From Arsenophonus apicola (GTDB taxonomy: Bacteria > Pseudomonadota > Gammaproteobacteria > Enterobacterales > Enterobacteriaceae): a stretch of DNA of 50,623 nucleotides. The position numbers and the translations under genes are program-made. The notes under the pieces are model-generated. The model had not been told where the DNA came from and made no database searches. It saw only the letters and a program-made list of their open reading frames with translations. The stretch is taken from contig NZ_CP084226.1 in assembly GCF_020268605.1 (NCBI RefSeq), positions 1 to 50,623 of the forward strand, written 5' to 3'. Position 1 is the stretch's first letter, and each line of letters opens with the position of its first letter. Positions 1 to 7,464 of the stretch are shown here, one piece after another.

Positions 1-6
1 CACAGA

Positions 7-50
7 CGATATTGAGGCGCAGCGCAGCTTGCGAGCAGCGAACAATATCG
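7..50. repeat. Inverted repeat at window start (CGATATTG...CAATATCG)
   Basis: Perfect 8-bp arms, CGATATTG at 7-14 and CAATATCG at 43-50, enclose a GC-rich core with several GCAGC/GCTGC-type short repeats. No ORF covers bases 1-96. Just right of it, the minus-strand reading of 51-64 gives TTCCGCTTCCTC, the same 12 bases that begin the ColE1-like element near 47.87 kb. It lies downstream of the stbC-like gene, so it could be a terminator-like or plasmid maintenance structure. Function unknown. Confidence 0.35.
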
Positions 51-96
51 TTGAGGAAGCGGAATTTAAAAATGGTTAATGCCGGTGATGGCAAAG

Positions 97-615
97 TTAT
101 CTAAAAATGTAAGCAATCGCATTGAAACAGATTGAAATAATGAGTGCGGTCGACGTGATGATAATAGCTACCCAACTTTTGTCGTTAACAAAACTGCAGT
201 TTGTCGAAACATCTTCTACCTGATTTCCCAGTTGATTGAGTTGCTTTTTGGCATGACTGATGGCTTCAGATATCCCACCTGTTATTTCATTTTTTATCGC
301 GCAGCGGATCTCAAGTTTGGCTTCATCCAGTTGATTGTTGAGTATATTTCGGTGCTTAACGTTAATTTCTGTATAACTTTTTTCTGCCTCTTCTAATCCG
401 ACAATCAACTTTTCCAATGAGGCTTCAATCTTTGTCGGCAATTCTTCAATTGCGTTAATTAAACATTGGTGTTTATCCTCTAAATCCGAGATGAGCATTT
501 TGTTGATTTCAGCGTTAATTAACGCGAGTGCAAAAACCGGATCGTTTTTGTCATACATCACGCCCGTGGACTCATAGATTTTGATGGCTATTTTTTGTCG
601 CTGTTCATCATTCAT
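97..615 (-). CDS. StbC-like protein, C-terminal membrane anchor
   Basis: 172-residue protein, last gene of a three-gene minus-strand operon. Residues 1-130 are mostly charged and helical with coiled-coil character (Glu/Lys-rich stretches around 45-115). Residues about 148-171 form a single hydrophobic segment (WVAIIITSTALIISICF...), so the protein is probably anchored in the inner membrane by its C-terminus. The role is inferred only from position: in R388-type plasmids the order is stbA, stbB (ParA-like ATPase), stbC, and here the upstream neighbour is a ParA-like ATPase. I do not recognise the family by sequence alone. The gap to the upstream gene is 32 bp, consistent with co-transcription. 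Confidence 0.55.
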   Translation of the reverse strand: MNDEQRQKIAIKIYESTGVMYDKNDPVFALALINAEINKMLISDLEDKHQCLINAIEELPTKIEASLEKLIVGLEEAEKSYTEINVKHRNILNNQLDEAKLEIRCAIKNEITGGISEAISHAKKQLNQLGNQVEDVSTNCSFVNDKSWVAIIITSTALIISICFNAIAYIFR

Positions 616-647
616 TTTTTTGCCTGCTATTTTATGTTCTTAACAAA

Positions 648-1424
648 CTACCAGTTGATGGTATCGAGTTGGTGGAAAATAGCATTAAATACTGTTTTTA
701 ACCGTTGTTTTTCCATCAGACTAAATGTTGGGGATTGTAATACTTCGGTGAGCGTCAACCGATTGGCATTCATGCGTTTGATATCATCCCCAAAGGTTTG
801 ATGATTTCTATGGTGTAGAACAATAATTCCCGCTAACCGGTTTTCATTCTTTTTGTAGACTTTCAATTCTTCGAGTTTTTCACCGGTGGGTAATGATAAC
901 GCGCCGAAGTGTTCGTTAAGCCACAAAATAATCGGCGTATTGGTTACCCCTTCTGCAATCGAATTGAAGCCAGTCGCGGTATCAACCAATGTGTCGCCAC
1001 CCCCAATCACGGTATGAATATAGACTTTTTTCCCGCTCTCTCGCAGTATCTCAAAACCGTCATTTTCAATTAAATAAGCAAGAAGGGGTGAAAAGGTATT
1101 TGCACCATTATCAATCACACAGCATTCATCGGATCCAATCAGTTTTTCCATCAACACATCGAAATTTTTTGCGTCGATCACTCTCGACTGGTTCATTAAG
1201 GGGATGTGTTCAACCTCAAGCGATTTGTAATGAAGCAGGGTTGTATTTTCCTGGTCGGTATCAAAGGGTTTTACCGCGCCAAATTTTGATTTGAAATATT
1301 GCGACAGTGAAGACGATATCAATGATTTTCCGATACCGCCTTTTCCTTGTAGAACAAAATGAATCGAATGATTGTCAAGGGTGTCGGTTTTTTCATTTGT
1401 CATTTTTTCAGCTTTTGTGTTCAT
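648..1424 (-). CDS. StbB-like ParA/MinD-type ATPase
   Basis: 258-residue P-loop ATPase. A deviant Walker A motif GKGGIGKS lies at about residues 28-35 after a short beta strand (HFVLQGKGG), the hallmark of ParA/MinD-type partition ATPases. A Walker B-like strand CCVIDNGANTF follows around residue 103. It sits between an StbA-like gene (2 bp upstream) and an StbC-like membrane protein, as in the stbABC operon of R388-like plasmids, where StbA and StbB balance plasmid stability against conjugation. It is separate from the true ParA at 45.5 kb, which belongs to the replication locus. Gene-level identity as StbB is inference from order and motif. Confidence 0.7.
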   Translation of the reverse strand: MNTKAEKMTNEKTDTLDNHSIHFVLQGKGGIGKSLISSSLSQYFKSKFGAVKPFDTDQENTTLLHYKSLEVEHIPLMNQSRVIDAKNFDVLMEKLIGSDECCVIDNGANTFSPLLAYLIENDGFEILRESGKKVYIHTVIGGGDTLVDTATGFNSIAEGVTNTPIILWLNEHFGALSLPTGEKLEELKVYKKNENRLAGIIVLHHRNHQTFGDDIKRMNANRLTLTEVLQSPTFSLMEKQRLKTVFNAIFHQLDTINW

Positions 1425-1426
1425 TA

Positions 1427-1798
1427 TTATTCCTTTGTGAAAAGTTCGTTATCTGATTGCGGATTGTGCTTAAAGGTTTTCTCTTCCGGTATTTGGAAAT
1501 TTCCAAATCTTTTGGGATTTTTATTTGATATTTCATCCTTAATCAATGGAGATTTTGGGTGTTTTTTGTAACCAGAACGGAAGAGAAGATTTTTAAAATA
1601 TTGAAGGGTTATTTTTGTATTCTGATTTAAATGCAGATTGATTGCATCAACGATTAATTTGTTGGGGACGCCCTCATTTTTGCAATCGATAATGGTAGAT
1701 AAATATTTATTAAAGACATGCTGCTTACTTGCGAGCGTATTGACCATCTCAACGGCAAACGGTTTTACTTTCTCTACCAGTTCATCTTTTGTCATCAT
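1427..1798 (-). CDS. StbA-like DNA-binding protein
   Basis: 123-residue basic protein, first gene of the stbABC-like operon. The N-terminal half (about residues 10-75) is predicted helical and includes a segment compatible with a helix-turn-helix (VPNKLIVDAINLHL...ITLQYFKNLL). The C-terminus is polar and probably disordered. In R388, StbA binds 9-bp direct repeats spaced 11 bp apart just upstream of its own gene. Here an array of 11-bp-phased repeats starts 62 bp upstream of the start codon (see 1861-1980), which strongly supports the assignment. It is probably autoregulatory through these repeats. The start ATGATGACA... has a GAGGTGGA-type ribosome binding site. Confidence 0.65.
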   Translation of the reverse strand: MMTKDELVEKVKPFAVEMVNTLASKQHVFNKYLSTIIDCKNEGVPNKLIVDAINLHLNQNTKITLQYFKNLLFRSGYKKHPKSPLIKDEISNKNPKRFGNFQIPEEKTFKHNPQSDNELFTKE

Positions 1799-1860
1799 TC
1801 CACCTCGTACTTAATCAATTTAAGTATTATAGGCATGAAAACGTCAGTGCCATCGATTAA

Positions 1861-1980
1861 TTGCTAACCATACGCTATTTTATTGCTATCTTAATGGTAA
1901 ATAGTTGGTGATATTTTGCTATCAAAACGGTTCTTATTGCTATTATTTAGCTATATAAATGCTGTTTATCTGCTAACTTC
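1861..1980. repeat. Array of 11-bp phased repeats, stb-type centromere/operator
   Basis: Units of the form TTGCTATNNNN begin at 1861, 1872, 1883, 1894, 1905, 1916 and 1927, then at 1937, 1948, 1959 and 1970. The period is exactly 11 bp apart from one 10-bp step. The best copies read TTGCTAT (1883, 1916, 1937); weaker ones keep the G(C/G)T core (ATGGTAA, TTGGTGA, ACGGTTC). Eleven units in two blocks, all on one helical face, lie directly upstream of the StbA-like gene. R388 is known to carry two sets of five 9-bp repeats with 11-bp spacing bound by StbA. Binding by the StbA-like protein here is inference. Confidence 0.75.
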
Positions 1981-2002
1981 ATGTCTTGTAGTAAGAAACC
2001 AG

Positions 2003-2072
2003 AGGCACGTCACCGATGTTTACAATGGGCGAAAGCCCACTGTAAAATCGACCGTGCCAAAGGGTCCCCTTT
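2003..2072. other. Long imperfect hairpin and adjacent dyad; oriT candidate
   Basis: A central stem TTTACA-TGGGC / GCCCA-TGTAAA (2019-2030 and 2035-2046, one A.C mismatch) closes a GAAA loop. The stem continues outward through CGAT/ATCG to GGCACG (2003) and CGTGCC (2053-2058), giving a roughly 56-nt imperfect hairpin. It is followed by a perfect dyad AAAGGG-TC-CCCTTT at 2059-2072. It lies between the stb repeats and the mobilisation genes, where R388-like plasmids carry oriT. No nic consensus of the IncP/IncI type (ATCCTG) was seen nearby, so the oriT assignment is tentative. A transcription terminator for the relaxase block is the alternative. Confidence 0.45.
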
Positions 2073-2123
2073 GAAACCCCAGACAAAATCTAGTTAATTT
2101 TTCTGTCAGAAAAATGGCGACGA

Positions 2124-2435
2124 TCAGGCCACCTCTGGCCCGTCATAATCGGCGTCCGATTGCGGTGTTTCGGTTTCATTTTCATGGTGTCTATCGATAG
2201 GAGTGGCTTGCCAAATGCGGCGTTCACCGGATTTGTTCACCGACTTGCCATCGGCTTGCGTTTCTGTCCACTTAACCGGGGTAACGCCTTTATCTTCAAG
2301 CCGAATTGGCTCATTCGTTTCAAGGCCCGCAACGGCATCTTCCAGCCCAACACCCCACAAGGTCTTGACGCTGCCATCATCAAGTTGCAATTTAACAAAA
2401 TAACTGTCATTGCGTTTTTCTTCCGGTTTGCTCAT
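2124..2435 (-). CDS. Small acidic mobilisation-region protein (TLWGV motif)
   Basis: 103-residue acidic protein. The core YFVKLQLDDGSVKTLWGVG (residues 12-30) followed by a short LEDAVAGLETNEPIRLEDKG segment resembles a small beta domain that I associate with the C-termini of large plasmid relaxases and TraC-type primases, where a 'TLWGVDLERA' pattern precedes a loading or accessory region. Here it is a free-standing protein, the last gene of the mobilisation block on the minus strand. It follows the out-of-frame LPD7-like segment by 13 bp. The likely role is in DNA processing for transfer. This is an inference from motif and position. Confidence 0.5.
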   Translation of the reverse strand: MSKPEEKRNDSYFVKLQLDDGSVKTLWGVGLEDAVAGLETNEPIRLEDKGVTPVKWTETQADGKSVNKSGERRIWQATPIDRHHENETETPQSDADYDGPEVA

Positions 2436-2448
2436 GTCGGGTTTAAAT

Positions 2449-3003
2449 TTAAAGGGGCTGCGCCGTGTTCAACCAGATAGCCTTCAAAACATTCAGCTTG
2501 TCTGTTGAGTCTGATTGTGTTGCCTTTTCTGGCTCATCTGACGCTGCTTTTTGATTCTCGGGCGTTGTTTTTTCTGTATCAGCAGTATTGTTTGGCCGCT
2601 CAATCCGTTGACCTGTTTTTTCAATCGCCAGTTCTGCTTTTCTGGCTGCCAGTTGCTGATTCATCCCCTTGTCCGTGAAATGAATATCCAGATTGTTTTT
2701 AGCTACCACCTCAATTATTTGGTCTTTAAATTTCTGACTCCCCTTAATCGTTAAGGTGCTGCCAAACTTTTCTTTGGCAAGTGTCAGGGCAACCATGAGT
2801 GCTGAATCGGTCATGGCGGCTTTTCTCACCGTGATGGCATTACCCGTATCAACAAACAGGGTGAGATCGGTTTTTTTATCCAGAAAATGTACGTTTTTAC
2901 TTAGCTTTGCTCGCTTGGTGTAAAGATCGAACGCCGAGATTGTGCGTTTCTCATTATCTGCGCTTTTCTCTCTAATTGCGCCTGTAAATGCCGAATAAAC
3001 AAT
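2449..3003 (-). pseudogene. LPD7-like domain, out of frame with the relaxase gene
   Basis: The minus strand is open in this frame from 3003 to 2449 without a convincing start. The first usable codon is a GTG at 2829, which would cut into the domain. Reading from about 2930 gives AFDLYTKRAKLS, LDKKTDLTLFVDTG, then LAKEKFGSTLTIKGS and FTDKGMN, the pattern of the large polyvalent protein domain 7 that usually ends plasmid relaxases. The relaxase ORF stops at 2901 in another frame, overlapping this segment. The simplest reading is that the relaxase C-terminus has been split off by a frameshift near 2.93-3.0 kb. A separate translated 126-residue protein from GTG 2829 is possible. The C-terminal 50 residues are polar and low-complexity. 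Confidence 0.55.
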
Positions 3004-4868
3004 TCAAAGCGCGATTTCGCCGGCATGGCCCTGTCATCAGGTACAGCGCCGCTAATTGAATTATCCGGCGTACGGGATGAGGGAATTAATTGACGAACAG
3101 TTTTACTGTTCATATCGGGTTTCTCCATTTCAAAAGGTAGATTAGGGTGCCTGATGGCATGATGCGCTTTCAGGCGTTCGAATGTTAATACTGACAGGAA
3201 TTGACTTTTTTCTTTGCGCGTTAAACGCGCATCCCGCATGATGGTCCGCCGAACAGTGAAAAATTGATTGTCGATGGCATGGATTGCGTAACGATGAGCC
3301 GGTTCAATCCGGTTTTCTGTTGCGCGACGTAAAAAATAGGCGGCGACATGGGAAGCATTTTTGTTTGTTTTTGGCATAACCCGACGAACAGATGAAACCA
3401 CTGTTGATTTTTTCTGACCATTTTTCTGCTGGAACAGACGCTCGCCACGCTGTTGTATCTGTTCAAAGGTGGCGACTGCATGACAATTTAGGGCATAAGG
3501 GGGAAGTGTCAGCGAGACGGCGTCGACGCCTCCTATTCCTGCCCTGATTCGATATCCGGCTCGCTCGAGGGATTCGGTGAGACTAGGAATGCGGGTAAAC
3601 CAGTCTGCATCGGTATATTTTCTTCTCCTTCCTGCCCCTGATAAATCAGATCGCAATCCAGCACTTCGTCCTGATGTTGACTGTCCCACGTGAAAGTGTG
3701 CATCACCCGGCAAAAACACCGTATGCTCGGCTGTGAGACCGTGCCGGTGAGCTGCCACATGGCCGCCGGACACACTTTGCAGGCCATCGGCAAATGCGGT
3801 AATGCATCCTGTTTGAGTTTCAGCAAGACTTCGCTGGTGATCGTTTTGCCGTTTGGCAGGGTGTAACTCATGCTGCCCCCTATATTTTTCGTAAAAGTCA
3901 ATTTGCCGTTTCGCCAGTAATAATCGTTTCTCTGCCGGCGTGGCAGACTGGTAAAGTTTGATGAATTTGGATGAGGCTTTACTGACATATTTGATTTCTT
4001 TCGCGCGCTGTGGCCAGCACATTAACCGCTCCTGGATAACCTGTTTATCCAGTGAGGTTTTTTTCAGTTCGCGACGGACAATAAAATCATCCTGGAAGAT
4101 GGTTTCTTTTAAATTGGTAAACTTGGTATCCCCTGGCAATTTAACGGCAATGTATTCGTTCTCTTTGCCTTTATTGCGAATGCGCGTGTCGCCATAATCA
4201 GCAACCAGGTTATAAAAATCGTGGCGGGTATGTATCGCTTTATCGACAATCTCAGTGACGAGTCTCTTTTTAAAATCGCGGTTTTTACTCAGAAAATCAT
4301 CACCTTTGTAACGCGATAGCACCTCCGCGGCATTGGTAGGATTGATGCGCACATGTTCACGTGGGGATTGAAGCTGGTATTTCTGGTTAATGTATTCCTG
4401 AAAGGCTTCAAAATAGGAAACATGGGAATCACACCATCCACTAGGATTCATTTCCCTGCCGGATAACAGATTTTTTCGGGGAACCAGAATATGAATATGC
4501 GGCTTTCTTTCAATCATTTTGCCGGTCTTTTGGTCGGGCAAAAATTTGATTTTCGGAATATGCGCCTCGGCATAAAAATTGTATTCTTCTTCTTCATAGG
4601 CGTACATCAGAAAATCTTTAAACTCTTGTGTGATGGCGAGTAAAGTTTCATTAGCCACATATTCTTCACGAAAAGAAAGAGTAAAAGAGACGTAACGTTC
4701 CTGCCCCTTATCGGGGATCTGGCGATAAATCATTTGCGTTAAATCCAGATCCCCATAAAGAATAACGCGATCATCCAATTCCTCGCGCGTCAAATCCCGC
4801 CCGTTTTTTTTGCCTTCTTCAAGATATTCCTTACCGCCATCGTTGTAACCTTTTACTCTAATTAACAT
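2901..4868 (-). CDS. Relaxase (MobA/VirD2-like, HUH nuclease)
   Basis: 655 residues from ATG 4868. This start was chosen because MLIRVKGYNDG begins the relaxase fold and overlaps the MobC-like gene by 11 bp; an ATG 12 codons earlier lacks support. The relaxase domain covers residues 1 to about 330. The metal-binding histidines are visible as AEAHIPKI (H103) and KPHIHILVP (H124, H126); Tyr38 or Tyr48 could be the nicking tyrosine. It would cleave oriT and pilot the strand during transfer. The middle section (about residues 330-430) has an unusual Gly/Arg/Ser-rich composition where a second ORF is nested. The C-terminal half is basic and helical. The expected LPD7-like end lies out of frame just downstream. 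MOB class not certain; a MOBP-like type is most likely. Confidence 0.8.
   Translation of the reverse strand: MLIRVKGYNDGGKEYLEEGKKNGRDLTREELDDRVILYGDLDLTQMIYRQIPDKGQERYVSFTLSFREEYVANETLLAITQEFKDFLMYAYEEEEYNFYAEAHIPKIKFLPDQKTGKMIERKPHIHILVPRKNLLSGREMNPSGWCDSHVSYFEAFQEYINQKYQLQSPREHVRINPTNAAEVLSRYKGDDFLSKNRDFKKRLVTEIVDKAIHTRHDFYNLVADYGDTRIRNKGKENEYIAVKLPGDTKFTNLKETIFQDDFIVRRELKKTSLDKQVIQERLMCWPQRAKEIKYVSKASSKFIKLYQSATPAEKRLLLAKRQIDFYEKYRGQHELHPAKRQNDHQRSLAETQTGCITAFADGLQSVSGGHVAAHRHGLTAEHTVFLPGDAHFHVGQSTSGRSAGLRSDLSGAGRRRKYTDADWFTRIPSLTESLERAGYRIRAGIGGVDAVSLTLPPYALNCHAVATFEQIQQRGERLFQQKNGQKKSTVVSSVRRVMPKTNKNASHVAAYFLRRATENRIEPAHRYAIHAIDNQFFTVRRTIMRDARLTRKEKSQFLSVLTFERLKAHHAIRHPNLPFEMEKPDMNSKTVRQLIPSSRTPDNSISGAVPDDRAMPAKSRFELFIRHLQAQLERKAQIMRNAQSRRSIFTPSEQS
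3533..3871 (-). CDS. ORF nested inside the relaxase gene (TraH-like arrangement)
   Basis: 112-residue ORF wholly inside the relaxase gene in another frame. Its start ATG at 3871 is preceded by a GGGGGC ribosome-binding-site-like stretch. The product looks like a genuine protein: MSYTLPNGKTITSEVLL, then Cys pairs ACKVCPAAMW and IRCFCRVMHTF plus LDCDLIY, then an acidic C-terminus. In the same stretch the relaxase frame has a biased Gly/Arg/Ser-rich composition, as expected when the other frame is under selection. RP4 plasmid is known to encode TraH, a small acidic relaxosome protein, inside traI in a different frame; this is the same arrangement. Homology to TraH is not shown. The alternative is that the relaxase frame is open here only by chance. 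Confidence 0.5.
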   Translation of the reverse strand: MSYTLPNGKTITSEVLLKLKQDALPHLPMACKVCPAAMWQLTGTVSQPSIRCFCRVMHTFTWDSQHQDEVLDCDLIYQGQEGEENIPMQTGLPAFLVSPNPSSEPDIESGQE

Positions 4869-5202
4869 CGTGCACCCCTGATAACAGCAGTTCCCTGATA
4901 TCAATCAGCCCGTTATTCACCTGACGGTAAAGGCGTTCAGAGACTTTTTGGGTGAGATGAGCAATATTGACCTGATGGGCGATTTGATTCAGGTTGTTGC
5001 TGGCTTTGTTGTAGAGGAACGTGAGGTGTCGTAATTCCTTTGACGGTAAAGATTGCACGGTGAGATTCACGTTAGCCTGTAGAAATACTTCACGAAAAAA
5101 AGCCGATTTTGTCATCTGAGATTTGAGCAATTTCTCCTCAAAATGCGCAAAATCTTCCTGAGACAGACGAAAAGCGACCACTTTATCTTTTAATTTGGAC
5201 AT
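4858..5202 (-). CDS. MobC/NikA-like relaxosome accessory protein
   Basis: 114 residues. An N-terminal ribbon-helix-helix-like segment (DKVVAFRLSQEDFAHFEEKLLKS, residues 6-28) is followed by SAFFREVFLQANV and a helical region HLTFLYNKASNNLNQIAHQVN, the arrangement of MobC/NikA-type proteins. Such proteins bind oriT and help the relaxase form the relaxosome. Its 3' end overlaps the relaxase start by 11 bp, so the two are translationally coupled. The ribosome binding site AAGGATG lies 5 nt before the ATG. Confidence 0.75.
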   Translation of the reverse strand: MSKLKDKVVAFRLSQEDFAHFEEKLLKSQMTKSAFFREVFLQANVNLTVQSLPSKELRHLTFLYNKASNNLNQIAHQVNIAHLTQKVSERLYRQVNNGLIDIRELLLSGVHDVN

Positions 5203-5284
5203 AACAGCATCCTTTGAAAATGAGGCAAAAAAATCGCGAGGGAAAATAAAGGATGAGGAAGGGATTTTTTAATTAGAAAACAAC

Positions 5285-7453
5285 TTAAAATCTTTTCCGA
5301 CAGGGAACAGTGCGGTTAAATTCAAATCCCACTTTTCCGGTGGGTTTATCTTGCAAAATCAACATCGCATCAAAGGTTTTCCCTGCTTTGCTTTTAAAAC
5401 CTTTAATTATGCCCGTTTTCCCTTTCTGAATCAGGGTTTCAACCTGTTTAGCGGTGAGCTTTTTTTCTGCTACTGTACCCCAGATTTTAAAGTCACAACC
5501 CGTACAGGCAAACAGTTTGGGACGCACCACAATATCCTTACCGCAATTGGGGCAGGGTGTGGTTAATCTTTCTACCTGTCCGCTGTTGGGTTTTACTTCA
5601 CCTTTGATTTCACCCACGCTGACTGTATTGACGAGTTGGCGCAAGTCGTCGAATAGTGCATTAACAAACTCATCAACGGTTTGATTACCCTGCTCGATAT
5701 CGCTTTGTTGTGCTGACCAGAGTGCGGTCATATCGGGCAAGGTTGCTGACTCTGGTAGTGCACGGAAAAAGGCCACGCCAGTTTCTGTGGGAAGCAGTTT
5801 GCCTTTTTCTTCACGGATGAACTGACGGTTTTTCAGTTTTTCCAGCATATCCGAACGGGTGGCTGGTGTTCCAATGCCGCCGTGCTCATCCTTTTTGTCT
5901 TTATCCTTGTCTTTTAGCAGTTTTTTGATTTTTTCATCTTCAACAAAATCCGCTACCCGCACCAGCGCTGCCAGTAGTGTGGCTTCGGTGAATAATGGCG
6001 GTGGTGTGGTTTTCTTCTCATTCACCGTGACGGCGTCACAATTACCCCGTTGTCCCGTGCGTAATGCCTGTAGCACCTCAAATGCGCTGTCCGGCATCAC
6101 CTCATCGCTGACGTCAGACGCGTCACCTTTGAGAAAGGCGCTAAATCCGGCATCCACCGTTTTTGTTGCGCGTGCGCTAAAGGTTTCACCGTCAACCTCA
6201 ACGACAACTGAGGCTTCCAGATAACGCTTGTTGTGCATGAACTGCACGAGATAATGTTGCGCGATAGCCAGATAAACCAGCCGTTCATGCTCACTGAGGG
6301 CGGTTAATACCAGTACATTGGCGGTCGGGATAATCGCGGTATGTGCCGTGACCTTGCCACTGTCAAACGCCTTGCTTTTCTGGCTCGTGACAAGTGAAAG
6401 TCCGTTAAAATCGCTAATGCCTTGCAGCGCCTCAAGCACCTGTGGCGCTTCATTAAACTGCTCATCAGACAGATAGGAACAATCAGAACGGTTATAGGTG
6501 ATGGCTTTGTATTTCTCTCGTAGCTGCTGGGTGATTTCCAGTGTTTTTGCGGCTGTCATTTTGTGCTGACGGTTCATTGTCTGCTGCAATCTCACCAGAT
6601 TGAACGGAAGTGGCGGCGAGGTTTCTTTCTCCTGTACGCCAGCGGCCTTTATATCGGCATCCTTGCAGCGCAATCTTGCGGCGAGGTCATCAGCATAACG
6701 TTTACTGGTAAGACGCTTCTTGTCGTCCTGAGGCGCATTTTCGTTGACCTTCCAGTTGGCTGAAAATTGTTGACCGTTCACCAGAAAATCACCAACCAGT
6801 GAGTAGTAAAAGCTTGGCGTGTGCGACTGATTGGCGAGGTAGCGGCGCACTATCAGCCCTAAAATGGGCGTTTGTACCCGTCCTACCGACAAGACACCCC
6901 GATATCCGTTTTTGCGTCCCTCGATGGTATAGGCGCGCGTCATGCTCAAGCCGTAAATCAAATCGCCCGCAGCGCGGGCTAAAGCTTTGCGGTAAACCCC
7001 TTTAAACTGGTGATTGTCTTTCAGTTGGGCTAGCGCCTTTTTAACGGCAGCGTCGGTGTTATCGTTAATCAGCAAACGTTTAACGGGTTTTTGATTCCCA
7101 GCGTACTCAAGTAACTCTTCGACCAGCAATTGCCCCTCATCGTCTGGATCGCCTGCGTGGACAATCACATCTGCCCTTTTGATGAGGTTAATCACCGTTT
7201 GGGTATGCCCTTCCTTGCCGGCTATCGGCTCATAGCGCAGCGGGTAAAGCTGCAAGGGTAAATCTTCGGCTTTCCACTGCGCATAAGTGGAATTATACGC
7301 TTCTGGCTCAATGGATTTAAGCAAATGCCCATAGCACCAAGTCACAACATTATCGGCGGACTCAAGATAGCCGTCTTTTTTCTGGAAATTGCCCCCTAGC
7401 GCTTTGGCAATATCCTTCGCCACAGCGGGCTTTTCTGCTATATATAGGTTCAT
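5285..7453 (-). CDS. topB: DNA topoisomerase III (type IA)
   Basis: 722 residues, close to chromosomal TopB and the plasmid TraE-type enzymes. The N-terminal TOPRIM domain shows LYIAEKPAVAKDIAKALGG and the metal-binding HAGDPDDEGQLLVEELL around residue 100. The central region has GVLSVGRVQTPILGLIV near residue 190. The strand-cleaving tyrosine lies in AITYNRSDCSYLSDEQF (about residue 325). A C-terminal zinc ribbon CPNCGKDIVV...FACTGCDFKIWG sits near residue 640. It relaxes and decatenates DNA through single-strand passage. On plasmids it often accompanies relaxase genes and may resolve transfer intermediates. Same strand as the relaxase block, 82 bp upstream of the MobC-like gene. Full length and apparently intact. 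Confidence 0.93.
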   Translation of the reverse strand: MNLYIAEKPAVAKDIAKALGGNFQKKDGYLESADNVVTWCYGHLLKSIEPEAYNSTYAQWKAEDLPLQLYPLRYEPIAGKEGHTQTVINLIKRADVIVHAGDPDDEGQLLVEELLEYAGNQKPVKRLLINDNTDAAVKKALAQLKDNHQFKGVYRKALARAAGDLIYGLSMTRAYTIEGRKNGYRGVLSVGRVQTPILGLIVRRYLANQSHTPSFYYSLVGDFLVNGQQFSANWKVNENAPQDDKKRLTSKRYADDLAARLRCKDADIKAAGVQEKETSPPLPFNLVRLQQTMNRQHKMTAAKTLEITQQLREKYKAITYNRSDCSYLSDEQFNEAPQVLEALQGISDFNGLSLVTSQKSKAFDSGKVTAHTAIIPTANVLVLTALSEHERLVYLAIAQHYLVQFMHNKRYLEASVVVEVDGETFSARATKTVDAGFSAFLKGDASDVSDEVMPDSAFEVLQALRTGQRGNCDAVTVNEKKTTPPPLFTEATLLAALVRVADFVEDEKIKKLLKDKDKDKKDEHGGIGTPATRSDMLEKLKNRQFIREEKGKLLPTETGVAFFRALPESATLPDMTALWSAQQSDIEQGNQTVDEFVNALFDDLRQLVNTVSVGEIKGEVKPNSGQVERLTTPCPNCGKDIVVRPKLFACTGCDFKIWGTVAEKKLTAKQVETLIQKGKTGIIKGFKSKAGKTFDAMLILQDKPTGKVGFEFNRTVPCRKRF

Positions 7454-7464
7454 TTTTTTCTCTC

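Noticed and set aside
5203..5284. Possible oriT between the MobC-like gene and topB
   Set aside because: The short gap contains a CATCCTTTG word reminiscent of nic sites, but on the minus strand this is simply the ribosome binding site AAGGATG of the MobC-like gene, and no hairpin accompanies it.
5859..6224. Serine-rich plus-strand ORF inside topB
   Set aside because: Low-complexity antisense shadow of the topoisomerase reading frame.
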